From: Porticoccus litoralis
GTDB lineage: Bacteria > Pseudomonadota > Gammaproteobacteria > Pseudomonadales > Porticoccaceae
DNA: 64,000 nt
Direction of reading: 5' to 3'
NCBI RefSeq assembly: GCF_030676955.1
Contig: NZ_JAUUUU010000006.1
Location: 65,395-129,394, forward strand
Within the stretch, counting starts at the first letter, position 1. Each line of letters starts with the position of its first letter. The notes beneath the pieces were generated by a model. That model saw only the letters and a list, made by a program, of their open reading frames with translations. It ran no database searches and was not told where the DNA came from. Below, in pieces: positions 7,970 to 16,042 of the stretch. Both the position numbers and the translations under genes were made by a program.

Positions 7970-9562
7970 ATGTCAAACTATTCAAAAGCGATTGACGATA
8001 TTGCATCCGTATGTGGTGCAAACAGCACATGGAGTGCTATTAACCCGGAATCTGCAGCTCGCATGCGCATTCAAAACCGTTTCCAAACCGGTCTTGATAT
8101 TGCCAAGTACACGGCAAAAATCATGCGCGAAGACATGGCAGCCTATGATGCTGACAGTGCTCAGTACACCCAATCTCTGGGCTGCTGGCACGGTTTTGTC
8201 GGTCAGCAAAAACTGATCGCTATCAAAAAGCACCTGCAAACTACCAGCAAGCGTTACCTGTACCTGTCCGGCTGGATGGTTGCTGCTCTGCGCTCCGAGT
8301 TTGGCCCCCTGCCCGACCAGTCCATGCATGAGAAAACTGCAGTTTCTTCACTGATCGAAGAACTGTACACCTTCCTGCGCCAAGCTGACGCCCGCGAACT
8401 GGACCTGCTGTTCACCGACCTGGACGCTGCTCGCGCTGCCGGCGACAAAGCTAAAGAAGCCGAGATTCTGGACAAGGTTAACAACTTCGAAACCCACGTT
8501 GTGCCGATTATTGCCGATATCGACGCCGGCTTTGGTAACGCAGAAGCCACCTACCTGCTGGCCAAGCAAATGATCGAAGCGGGTGCTTGCTGTATCCAAA
8601 TCGAAAACCAGGTTTCTGACGAGAAACAATGTGGTCACCAGGACGGTAAAGTTACTGTTCCTCACGCTGACTTCCTGGCCAAAATCAACGCTGTTCGTTA
8701 CGCATTCCTGGAACTGGGTGTTGATGACGGTGTTATCGTTGCCCGTACTGACTCCCTGGGTGCTGGCCTGACCAAGCAGATCGCTGTTACCAACGAACCC
8801 GGTGACCTGGGCGATCAATACAACGCGTTCCTTGACGGCGAGTACGTCAACAGCGCTGACGACATCGACAACGGCGACGTTGTGATCAAGGCCAACGGTA
8901 AGCTGCTGAAGCCCGCACGTCTCGCTTCCGGCCTGTTCCAGTTCAAGAAAGGCACCGGTATTGACCGCGTGGTTCTGGACTGTATCACCAGCCTGCAAAA
9001 CGGTGCTGACCTGCTGTGGATCGAAACCGAGAAGCCCCACGTTGGCCAGATCGCTGAAATGGTTAACCGTATCCGCGAAGTTGTTCCAGATGCGAAGCTG
9101 GTTTACAACAACAGCCCGTCATTCAACTGGACTCTGAACTTCCGTCAGCAAGTATTCGATGCCTGGAGTGAAGAAGGTAAAGACGTATCCGCTTACGATC
9201 GCGCCAACCTGATGAGCGAAGAGTACGATGCCACTGAACTGGCTCTGGCCGCTGATGAGCGTATCCGTACCTTCCAGGCTGATGCCGCTCGCGAAGCCGG
9301 TATCTTCCACCACCTGATCACACTGCCGACCTACCACACTACTGCGCTGTCTACAGACAACCTGGCTAAAGGTTACTTCGCAGAAGAAGGCATGCTGGCT
9401 TACGTGAAAGGTGTTCAGCGTCAGGAAATTCGTCAGACCATCGCCTGTGTTAAGCACCAGAACATGGCCGGTTCCGACATCGGTGACAACCACAAGGAAT
9501 ACTTTGCGGGTGAAGCCGCACTGAAAGCTGGTGGTAAAGACAACACCATGAACCAGTTCTAA
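7970..9562 (+). CDS. aceA: Isocitrate lyase (long form)
   Basis: Cleaves isocitrate to succinate and glyoxylate, the entry step of the glyoxylate shunt. The active-site loop reads EKQCGHQDG with catalytic Cys221. DIDAGFGN (184-190 region) holds the Mg2+/substrate acidic residues. The length of 530 aa matches the long Pseudomonas-type enzyme rather than the ~434-aa E. coli form. Codon use is strongly biased (CTG, GGT, AAC, GAA), suggesting high expression. The SD is GGAAGGA, well placed before the ATG. A strong terminator follows. Confidence 0.98.
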   Translation: MSNYSKAIDDIASVCGANSTWSAINPESAARMRIQNRFQTGLDIAKYTAKIMREDMAAYDADSAQYTQSLGCWHGFVGQQKLIAIKKHLQTTSKRYLYLSGWMVAALRSEFGPLPDQSMHEKTAVSSLIEELYTFLRQADARELDLLFTDLDAARAAGDKAKEAEILDKVNNFETHVVPIIADIDAGFGNAEATYLLAKQMIEAGACCIQIENQVSDEKQCGHQDGKVTVPHADFLAKINAVRYAFLELGVDDGVIVARTDSLGAGLTKQIAVTNEPGDLGDQYNAFLDGEYVNSADDIDNGDVVIKANGKLLKPARLASGLFQFKKGTGIDRVVLDCITSLQNGADLLWIETEKPHVGQIAEMVNRIREVVPDAKLVYNNSPSFNWTLNFRQQVFDAWSEEGKDVSAYDRANLMSEEYDATELALAADERIRTFQADAAREAGIFHHLITLPTYHTTALSTDNLAKGYFAEEGMLAYVKGVQRQEIRQTIACVKHQNMAGSDIGDNHKEYFAGEAALKAGGKDNTMNQF

Positions 9563-9579
9563 TAAACCATTCAAGTTTC

Positions 9580-9600
9580 ACTCTATATCCCCTATAGAGT
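9580..9600 (+). repeat. Hairpin in the aceA 3' untranslated region
   Basis: ACTCTATA (9580-9587) and TATAGAGT (9593-9600) form a perfect 8-bp stem with loop TCCCC, just before the aceA terminator. No T tract follows. It could protect the mRNA 3' end or be incidental. Confidence 0.45.
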
Positions 9601-9607
9601 ACCCTTC

Positions 9608-9635
9608 AGGGAGCTGGTAACAGCTCCCTTTTTTT
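9608..9635 (+). terminator. Intrinsic terminator of aceA
   Basis: Perfect 9-bp stem AGGGAGCTG / CAGCTCCCT around GTAA, followed by seven T. Confidence 0.93.
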
Positions 9636-9722
9636 ATGTTGTCGTTTTTTATTTATTTTCAGGGCGAGAGCAGCAGCTGGCCACTCGCTTGGCGGCTTCA
9701 GAACAGCTTGAAGAGTTTGGGA

Positions 9723-10049
9723 TTACTTAAGTATCTGGCTTTCAAGATAATTTGCCAGAGAAGTCAGTTCCTCATCAGAGAGATGATCGAACGAAGGCAT
9801 TTCACGATGCCGGTCACTTCCCTTGATCCACTCCATCAACTCGTTTTGCGACTTTCGCGTCAACAACGTGGCGGGGATACGTTTAAGAAAATCGCTACGG
9901 CCAGTCCTAGGGTGACACTCGGAACAGTTCTCCTGAAAAAGCTTTTCCCCAGCTACAACTGAAGGGTCCACCTCTGCTTTTCCCTTATCGCCGCAGGCTA
10001 CCAGTCCGGCAGCAACAAGTAGCACGAAAAGACTCTTGGACTTAATCAT
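9723..10049 (-). CDS. Small lipoprotein c-type cytochrome
   Basis: A 108-aa protein with a lipoprotein signal (LVAC lipobox, Cys19) and one class I heme site, C42-SE-C45-H46. A Met in REMPSF is the probable sixth ligand. It should be anchored facing the periplasm and shuttle electrons; its partner is unknown. It follows the broken cytochrome b561 gene on the same strand, so the pair probably once formed one redox unit. The SD AAGGAG is well placed. Heme protein is certain; exact role is not. Confidence 0.9.
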   Translation of the reverse strand: MIKSKSLFVLLVAAGLVACGDKGKAEVDPSVVAGEKLFQENCSECHPRTGRSDFLKRIPATLLTRKSQNELMEWIKGSDRHREMPSFDHLSDEELTSLANYLESQILK

Positions 10050-10100
10050 CGACCTCTCCTTAATACTGAATTATTTATCGTTATTTATTCTATTTTAAAC

Positions 10101-10117
10101 TGTCACAGCCTGTGACA
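10101..10117. promoter_or_regulatory. 17-bp palindrome upstream of the cytochrome c gene
   Basis: TGTCACAG and CTGTGACA flank a single C, a perfect 8-bp dyad. It lies between the cytochrome b561 remnant and the cytochrome c start. It may be an operator for the cytochrome c gene or a hairpin ending b561 transcription. The T tract is poor, so an operator is slightly favoured. Confidence 0.4.
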
Positions 10118-10130
10118 TTAAGCCACTGGG

Positions 10131-10666
10131 TCAGTGTTTACCCGGCAAGATACGCAACAGCGTATTATCTTTCAGCACATAATGGTGGACCAACGCTGCG
10201 ACTGCATGGATGGCAATCAACACATAACCAGTAATGCCAAAAATTTCATGTATCTCCTTGAAGATACCCGCCACCTCCTTGTTTTCAGCGATTAGTGGAG
10301 GAAGCGACAGACCGAAGAAGAGAATATCCTTACCCTCGCCGCTTAACACCAGCCAGCCCAGCACAAGCATCACAAACATCAGTAAATAAAGCGCCAGATG
10401 AAGCACTTTTGCCAGCTTTCAGGGGTCGGAACGATACGCGGCGAGACCTGAATCAACTTCAACAGCAGTCGCAGCCAAACCAGGCAGAAAACACTGAGCC
10501 CCAGTGAAAAGTGTCAGGCTTTAAATGCATTGCGAGGGTCACTCCCCTTCGGAAAAAATTCCCGGCACTCAATTGCGGCATACACAGCAATAATCAGCAG
10601 CAACATCAGCCAGTGCATGGCGATGGAGAGCGAGCCATAACGGTCAGCTGTATTCTTTAAACCCAT
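10131..10666 (-). pseudogene. Cytochrome b561, disrupted by an in-frame TGA and a frameshift
   Basis: Reading from ATG at 10666 gives MGLKNTADRYGSLSIAMHW and onward, a good b561 N-terminus with TM1. Codon 51 is TGA (10516-10514), where relatives usually carry Trp before HFSLGL. The same frame then continues as HFSLGLSVFCLVWLRLLL. Near 10405 the frame must shift to reach LHLALYLLMFVMLVLGW and the last two helices, ending LPGKH. Heme-ligand histidines survive in all parts (MHW, HFSLG, HAVAALVHH). Two lesions within about 110 bp favour real decay over a single sequencing error, although assembly error cannot be excluded. A separate GTG-started 91-aa tail product is possible but unlikely to work. 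Confidence 0.8.
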
Positions 10667-10729
10667 AGCTATTCTCTCTTACCTATAGCATCACTTTAGA
10701 TCAATGACTCACAATTGCGTTGATATCAA

Positions 10730-11233
10730 TCAGGTGCGGAATAAATGACTGGTATATAGCAAAGCGCTGGCAGAAACCAGCACTCCGTTATTATCGGCGT
10801 ACACATATTCACCAGGAACAAAGGTCACACCACCAAAAGTTACCGGTACATTCAGGTCACCAATACCCCGCTTGTCTGTTTTCAAGGGGATACTGCCCAA
10901 TGCCTGAACACCAAGGTCGAGCTCTGCCAGGGCATCCACATCCCGCACACAACCAAAAATAACCAGTCCTTCCCAACCATTTTTAACAGCATTCTCAGCA
11001 ATCATATCGCCAAGCAACGCTCTTCTCATGGATCCGCCACCGTCGACAACCATCACCTTGCCATGCCCGGGTTTAGCCGCGTTTTCTTTCACCAGAGAGT
11101 TATCCTCATGACACTTGATCGTGACAATTTCACCGCAAAAGCTGTCTCTGCCGCCAAAATTGGCCAGCATCGGCTCCAGCACTCTGACCAGCTCAGGGTT
11201 GTCATCACATAAATCGGGGGTAGAAAAACTCAT
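10730..11233 (-). CDS. rraA: RraA-family protein
   Basis: The 167-aa protein matches the RraA fold: the DCDxNP-like N-terminus is degenerate (PDLCDDNPELV), followed by GRDSFCGEIVTIKC. The core motifs are VVDGGGSMRRALLGDMIAENA and GCVRDVDALA. RraA of E. coli inhibits RNase E. Many homologues are instead class II HMG/CHA aldolases or oxaloacetate decarboxylases, and the G-D and R-D residues seen here are shared. Which activity applies cannot be told. It starts 9 bp after the Rieske gene ends, with SD AAGGA, so they look co-transcribed. Confidence 0.88.
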   Translation of the reverse strand: MSFSTPDLCDDNPELVRVLEPMLANFGGRDSFCGEIVTIKCHEDNSLVKENAAKPGHGKVMVVDGGGSMRRALLGDMIAENAVKNGWEGLVIFGCVRDVDALAELDLGVQALGSIPLKTDKRGIGDLNVPVTFGGVTFVPGEYVYADNNGVLVSASALLYTSHLFRT

Positions 11234-11242
11234 AACTGATCC

Positions 11243-11566
11243 TTAGGTTTCATCAATAATAATGCCCACCTGATCGCCTTCGCTGGTCAACGTCAGGCTC
11301 ACCAATGGACCAACATCTGCAACCACGTCACCACCAATAGGATGACCATTCTCCAGCTCAAACGAGATGCCGTGTTTTGGGCAGCGCAGGCAGCCCTGTT
11401 GCAAGCGACCCATAAATAAAGGTGAGCCATCGTGGGGACAGCGATTTTCAATCAGACGGGTAATACCTGCGCTGTGTAGCAGCAACAGGTCTCTGCCTGC
11501 CACGTTGACACGCCGAAGATACCCTTCTTTAAGGCGATTTTTTGACTCTAGTGGATAGAAGCTCAT
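11243..11566 (-). CDS. Rieske [2Fe-2S] domain protein, ferredoxin-like
   Basis: A single Rieske domain of 107 aa. Cluster ligands are Cys43 and His45 (RCPHDGSPL) plus Cys62 and His65 (RCPKHGISFEL). There is no signal peptide or catalytic domain, so it is probably a soluble cytosolic ferredoxin-type carrier or small oxygenase/nitrite-reductase-like subunit. Its partner is not evident. It precedes rraA with 9 bp spacing and diverges from pabB. Confidence 0.88.
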   Translation of the reverse strand: MSFYPLESKNRLKEGYLRRVNVAGRDLLLLHSAGITRLIENRCPHDGSPLFMGRLQQGCLRCPKHGISFELENGHPIGGDVVADVGPLVSLTLTSEGDQVGIIIDET

Positions 11567-11718
11567 AGGCCGGAAAGGTTGCCATGATCAGGATAGTGTC
11601 GCAATGGTAAAAGTCGCGTCATCTAAACGTTTAAGAGCATACAACCTAGAACCTTATGTCAGACTTAAACATCGTTTTATTCTGTGAAAAGCCTGCCCCC
11701 TACCTTAGACTAACGACC

Positions 11719-13095
11719 ATGTCTTCAGTAGATGTCCTCGATTTTCCTTACCGCCCTGATGCCGAAGCTCTGTTTGCGGAAATACGTGATCTGCCCAATG
11801 CCATCTGGCTGGACAGTGGTAAGCCGCGCAGTCTATCCGGTCGCTTCGATATCATCACCGCCCAACCCAATTGCGTACTGGAAACCAGGGGTAACGAAAC
11901 GCGCATAACGACTGCCAGTGCCACACACATCAGTGGCGAAGACCCCTTTCTTCTGGCACAGGATTTACTCAACACCTCCGGGGCTATGGAACCATCTCTC
12001 AGCGCCTATCCGTTTGTCGGTGGTCTCGCCGGGTTCTTCGGCTACGATCTGGGTCGCCGCATAGAAGCATTGCCTGACTCACTGCCAAAAGTCGATGGTT
12101 TCCCAGATATGCATCTTGGCTATTACACCTGGGCGTTGGTGTTAAATCACTCATCACAAAAAGGCTGGTTGATCTTTCAGTCAAATTGCTCGCAAACCTT
12201 GCGGGCGGATATCAAAAAACGCTTGAAACAGGCCCCGGAAGAGAGCAGCGATCCCGGCTATCGCTCTGAATACCTCTTCACCCCATCCGCAACCAGGGAT
12301 GAATATTTTGACGCCATCAGCAAGATTAAAGCGTATATCCGCCAGGGCGACTGCTATCAGGTTAACCTGGCACGCCATTATTCGGCGCCCTTTGATGGCG
12401 ACAGCTGGACGCTGTACCGGCAATTGCGTCGGGTTCTACCCTCTCCCTACAGTTGCTATTACCAATGGGGAGATCCGCAACAGGCCATCTTGAGCCTGTC
12501 ACCGGAACGCTTTCTTAAACTGTCCATGGGGCAAGTGGAAAGCAAACCAATTAAGGGAACAGCGCGACGAGGTAAGACTGTCGAGGAAGACCAACAGAAT
12601 GCCATAGAGTTGATGAACAGCGCCAAGGATCGCGCCGAGAACCTGATGATTGTCGACCTGTTGAGAAATGATCTCGGCAAAACCTGCGAACCGGGCTCCA
12701 TACGGGTGCCCAAGCTGTTTGGGCTGGAAAGTTTTCCCAATGTTCACCACCTGGTCAGCACGGTCACCGGCAAACTTCGGGGAGGCGAAAGCCCCTTAAC
12801 CCTGCTGCGCGGTTGTTTTCCTGGAGGTTCCATTACTGGAGCACCCAAAAAGCGCGCCATGGAAATCATTGAAGAACTCGAGTCCTGCCGACGATCACTG
12901 TACTGCGGCAGTATTGGTTATATCAGTGCTACGGGAAGAATGGACACCAACATCGCTATTCGCACACTGCTGGCCGATGCGGAAACGCTCCACTGCTGGG
13001 GTGGTGGCGGTATTGTTGCGGATTCGGTCGCCGAAAACGAGTTTCAGGAAACCCTGGACAAAATCCGCATCCTTATTCAAAGCAACGGTGACTAA
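11719..13095 (+). CDS. pabB: Aminodeoxychorismate synthase component I
   Basis: Converts chorismate and amide nitrogen to 4-amino-4-deoxychorismate for folate. Chorismate-binding-family motifs are clear: PIKGTARRG holds the Lys that distinguishes PabB-type enzymes, followed by DRAENLMIVDLLRNDLGKTCEPG, FPGGSITGAPKKRAMEII and YCGSIGYIS. The N-terminal regulatory-like domain begins VDVLDFPYRPDAEALFAEI. I prefer ATG 11719 (458 aa), because the extra 21 residues from an upstream ATG at 11656 look unrelated to the family. Neither start has a strong SD. It is divergent from the Rieske gene. Confidence 0.93.
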   Translation: MSSVDVLDFPYRPDAEALFAEIRDLPNAIWLDSGKPRSLSGRFDIITAQPNCVLETRGNETRITTASATHISGEDPFLLAQDLLNTSGAMEPSLSAYPFVGGLAGFFGYDLGRRIEALPDSLPKVDGFPDMHLGYYTWALVLNHSSQKGWLIFQSNCSQTLRADIKKRLKQAPEESSDPGYRSEYLFTPSATRDEYFDAISKIKAYIRQGDCYQVNLARHYSAPFDGDSWTLYRQLRRVLPSPYSCYYQWGDPQQAILSLSPERFLKLSMGQVESKPIKGTARRGKTVEEDQQNAIELMNSAKDRAENLMIVDLLRNDLGKTCEPGSIRVPKLFGLESFPNVHHLVSTVTGKLRGGESPLTLLRGCFPGGSITGAPKKRAMEIIEELESCRRSLYCGSIGYISATGRMDTNIAIRTLLADAETLHCWGGGGIVADSVAENEFQETLDKIRILIQSNGD

Positions 13096-13117
13096 CGATT
13101 AGCCACCGCCTGGGAGG

Positions 13118-13735
13118 TTATAGGGTCAAATCGCGCTGACTGGCTTTAATAAACTCTTTTTTCAAATCTTCAAATGTGTGTACAGCGGGAAACTGCGGAA
13201 ATTCATCAATGACATTCTGTGGTGCATGAAACAGGATGCCGGCATCCGCTTCCGCCAGCATGGTAGTGTCGTTATAGGAATCACCCGCAGCAATGGTGCG
13301 GTAATACATACTTTTGAAACCCACGATAGCCTGGCGCTTGGGGTTTGCCTGGCGAAGCCTGTAGTTAGTCACCCGGCCATTGCCATCGGTTTCCAACTTG
13401 TGGCATAGCAATGTCGGGAACCCCAACTGACGCATCAAGGGTTGGGCAAACTCATAGAAGGTGTCGGACAGAATCACTACCTGAAATCGCTCCCGCAACC
13501 AGTCGACAAAGTCCCGGGCGCCATCCAGGGGAGAAAGCGTAGCAATCACTTCCTGTATCTCGTTCAGGCCAAGACCATTTTTTTCGAGGATATCCAACCG
13601 ATAGCGCATCAAGACGTCGTAATCCGGTTCATCACGAGTGGTCCGTTTCAGGGCTTCAATACCCGTTTTTTCCGCAAAGGCAATCCAGATCTCAGGAATC
13701 AGAACACCCTCAAGGTCTAAACATGCGATTTCCAC
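13118..13735 (-). CDS. thrH: ThrH: phosphoserine phosphatase/homoserine phosphotransferase
   Basis: A HAD-superfamily enzyme that dephosphorylates phosphoserine and can transfer phosphate to homoserine. The N-terminus MEIACLDLEGVLIPEIW contains the nucleophile Asp6 and the unusual Glu8 (DxE rather than DxD) typical of ThrH. Motif II is VILSDTFYEF and motif III/IV is AAGDSYNDTTMLAEADAG. The length of 205 aa is exactly family-like. It is convergent with pabB. A conventional SerB would be larger, so ThrH is a confident assignment. Confidence 0.95.
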   Translation of the reverse strand: MEIACLDLEGVLIPEIWIAFAEKTGIEALKRTTRDEPDYDVLMRYRLDILEKNGLGLNEIQEVIATLSPLDGARDFVDWLRERFQVVILSDTFYEFAQPLMRQLGFPTLLCHKLETDGNGRVTNYRLRQANPKRQAIVGFKSMYYRTIAAGDSYNDTTMLAEADAGILFHAPQNVIDEFPQFPAVHTFEDLKKEFIKASQRDLTL

Positions 13736-13944
13736 AGTACTATCCTCATTTATCAGGCCTAGAAAAGCCGCGCCACTCTAACCATTTCAGGGCATTGGCG
13801 CAACAGACTGATACCACAGCGGGCTAATAGCCGGATGGATGTAGATTATATTTTCTGATTATTTTTCCTTTAGTTAAGGCTTTGCTATTATGCGCGGCCT
13901 CAACTGTTGAACCCTTTAAATTTAGAGAACAACGAGCAAAACCC

Positions 13945-14676
13945 ATGGCAGAAAACCGTTTAAATACTGTCGATCTTGACAGCGAACTCTCTCAAAAATC
14001 TCCCCAGGAAATTATCGAGTACGCCCTGGACACATTCGACAACATCGCTATCTCATTCAGCGGTGCTGAAGACGTGGTATTGATCGACATGGCGCACAAG
14101 ATCAATCCGGACAAAGTGCAGGTATTTTCACTTGATACCGGACGTCTACACGCCGAAACCTACCGTTTTATCGAGAAAGTACGCGAGCATTACGGCATTG
14201 AGATCGATGTGGTTTTCCCCGACTCCAATGCAGTCAACCAGTTGGTGCGGGAAAAGGGTCTCTTCAGCTTCTACAAGGATGACCACAAGGAATGCTGTAG
14301 CATCCGCAAAATTGGTCCCCTGCGACGCAAACTACTAACCGTTGATGCCTGGATTACCGGACAGCGTCGCGATCAAAGTCCTGGCACACGCACCTCCATT
14401 CCTGCCATTCAGGATGACAAGGCCTTTGCGCGCCCGGACGACAGTCTTACCAAATTCAATCCTTTGGCCAACTGGTCATCCCAGCAGGTGTGGGAATATA
14501 TCCGCAGCAACAATGTACCCTACAACGAGCTGCACGATCAGGGCTATGTCAGTATCGGCTGCGAACCTTGCACTCGTCCCACCGGCCCTGGCCAGCATGA
14601 ACGCGAAGGCCGCTGGTGGTGGGAAGAAGCCACACAAAAAGAGTGTGGCCTGCACGCGGTTAACATCAAGCAATAA
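13945..14676 (+). CDS. cysH: Assimilatory adenylyl-sulfate (APS) reductase
   Basis: Reduces activated sulfate to sulfite during assimilation. The two cysteine pairs C117-C118 (KECCSIRK) and C206-x2-C209 (GCEPCTRP) bind a [4Fe-4S] cluster, marking the APS-reducing type. The catalytic Cys is C234 in KECGLH. The nucleotide-binding SFSGAEDVVL lies at residues 37-46. I chose ATG 13945 (MAENRL, 243 aa) over an upstream TTG whose extra 21 residues are not family-like. A CxxC thioredoxin-like gene follows after 12 bp, and cysB lies just beyond. Confidence 0.95.
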   Translation: MAENRLNTVDLDSELSQKSPQEIIEYALDTFDNIAISFSGAEDVVLIDMAHKINPDKVQVFSLDTGRLHAETYRFIEKVREHYGIEIDVVFPDSNAVNQLVREKGLFSFYKDDHKECCSIRKIGPLRRKLLTVDAWITGQRRDQSPGTRTSIPAIQDDKAFARPDDSLTKFNPLANWSSQQVWEYIRSNNVPYNELHDQGYVSIGCEPCTRPTGPGQHEREGRWWWEEATQKECGLHAVNIKQ

Positions 14677-14688
14677 GCGGAGTTATCG

Positions 14689-15024
14689 ATGAAAATCACC
14701 CTCGTCAAAAAGATCAAACAGGATGGCAGCCTCTGCAAGAAATGCGAGGAAGTGCAGCAGAAGATGGAAGCTGCCGGCCAGATGGCCTTTATTGACGAGG
14801 TTTTGATTGCCGATGAACGCGACCCCTCTTCCCCCGGCATGGAGCTTGCTTCACTCTACCAGGTGGAACGTGCGCCTTTCTTTGTGGTGGAGCGCGACGG
14901 TCAGCCCGCTGAGATTCATACCGTCTATTTCAAGTTCGTCAAAGAAGTTCTAAATCAGAAAACCCAGGAAAAAGACGAGCTGAAGGAAATTCTTAACGAT
15001 AATCCGGATCTGGATTTTATCTGA
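14689..15024 (+). CDS. Small thioredoxin-like CKKC protein linked to cysH
   Basis: The 111-aa protein has no signal peptide. A CxxC pair (C16-KK-C19) follows a beta strand (MKITLVKKI). Pro63 in VERAPFFVVE sits where thioredoxin-fold proteins have the cis-Pro. The fold call is my inference from this pattern. It starts 12 bp after cysH with SD GCGGAG, so it is almost certainly in its operon. A role as redox partner or thiol carrier for APS reductase is plausible, because APS reductases need a thioredoxin to reset the catalytic Cys. The acidic C-terminus (DNPDLDFI) is unexplained. Confidence 0.8.
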   Translation: MKITLVKKIKQDGSLCKKCEEVQQKMEAAGQMAFIDEVLIADERDPSSPGMELASLYQVERAPFFVVERDGQPAEIHTVYFKFVKEVLNQKTQEKDELKEILNDNPDLDFI

Positions 15025-15038
15025 ACACACGCTACAAC

Positions 15039-15057
15039 AGGAGGGATCACCCCTCCT
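15039..15057. terminator. Possible weak hairpin terminator between the cysH operon and cysB
   Basis: AGGAGGG (15039-15045) pairs with CCCTCCT (15051-15057) in the 43-bp gap between convergent genes. There is no T tract on the plus side, so termination would be weak or factor-assisted. Confidence 0.35.
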
Positions 15058-15067
15058 CACTTATCAG

Positions 15068-16042
15068 TTACAACTCAGGTAGCTCGACCGTACTGAAAAA
15101 CTTCTCAAGATCATCCTTGGCGTGAATGCCACAGGCCTCATCAATCCGGTCCCGGGTCAGGTGGGGTGCAAATAACTCGATAAAATCATACATGTAACCG
15201 CGGAGATACGTGCCCCGTCGGAAACCAATACTGGTCACGCTGGATTTAAACAGGTGCGTTGCATCCAGAGCCACCAAGTCAGTGTCTTTGGCTTCGTCAT
15301 AGGCCATATGCGCCACAATGCCGATGCCCAGCCCCAGACGAACATAGGTTTTGATGACATCTGCATCCGTGGCCGTAAATACCACACGGGGAACAAGACC
15401 GCGATCGTTAAACGCCTCATCCAGCCGGGAACGACCGGTAAACCCGAAGACGTAGGTCACCAGCGGATAGGTAGCTACATCTTCCAGCGTGAGCTTGGAA
15501 TTTTGTGCCAAGGGATGATCCCGGGGCACCAGAATACAGCGATTCCACCGGTAACAGGGCATCATCAGCAGGTCGTGAAATAGCTCCAGAGCTTCCGTGG
15601 CAATAGCAAAATCCACTGCGCCGTCTGCAGCCTGTTCTGAAATCTGCATGGGTGTCCCCTGGTGCATATGCAGGGAGACATCGGGGTACTTATTAATAAA
15701 CGATTCAATCACGGACGGCAGCGCATAGCGCGCCTGTGTATGGGTGGTGGCAATGGACAGACTGCCACGTTTAGGGGCGTTATGTTCCTGTGCCAGTTGC
15801 TTGATGCTTTCAACCTTGCGCAGGATATCACCGGCAACATTCAGTATTTCCTCACCTGCGGGTGTTACCCGTGTCAGGTGCTTGCCGCTACGGGAGAAGA
15901 TTTCCACACCCAGCTCATCTTCCAACAGACGTATCTGTTTGCTGATTCCCGGTTGCGAGGTGTAAAGGCTTTGCGCGGTGGCGGAGACATTCAATTCATG
16001 ATGAGCTACTTCCCAGATATAGCGCAATTGCTGTAATTTCAT
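15068..16042 (-). CDS. cysB: CysB, LysR-type activator of the cysteine regulon
   Basis: The N-terminus MKLQQLRYIWEVAHHELNVSATAQSLYTSQPGISKQ is highly characteristic of CysB, with the HTH at about residues 18-40. CysB activates sulfate uptake and reduction genes when its inducer (O-acetylserine/N-acetylserine in enterics) is present. Length is 324 aa from ATG 16042, preceded by GGTGGG. An in-frame ATG four codons earlier is less likely. It converges on the cysH operon and diverges from a TSUP transporter, a natural sulfur-regulon arrangement. Confidence 0.95.
   Translation of the reverse strand: MKLQQLRYIWEVAHHELNVSATAQSLYTSQPGISKQIRLLEDELGVEIFSRSGKHLTRVTPAGEEILNVAGDILRKVESIKQLAQEHNAPKRGSLSIATTHTQARYALPSVIESFINKYPDVSLHMHQGTPMQISEQAADGAVDFAIATEALELFHDLLMMPCYRWNRCILVPRDHPLAQNSKLTLEDVATYPLVTYVFGFTGRSRLDEAFNDRGLVPRVVFTATDADVIKTYVRLGLGIGIVAHMAYDEAKDTDLVALDATHLFKSSVTSIGFRRGTYLRGYMYDFIELFAPHLTRDRIDEACGIHAKDDLEKFFSTVELPEL

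Noticed and set aside
8348..9040. A 230-codon open frame on the strand opposite aceA, and another at 9119-9574
   Set aside because: Both are complete shadows of a strongly codon-biased real gene, have no SD, and their predicted proteins show no family features.
10514..10516. In-frame TGA in cytochrome b561 read as selenocysteine or as recoded Trp
   Set aside because: Other genes here use TGA as a stop and TGG for Trp, no SECIS-like hairpin is apparent, and a frameshift follows nearby.
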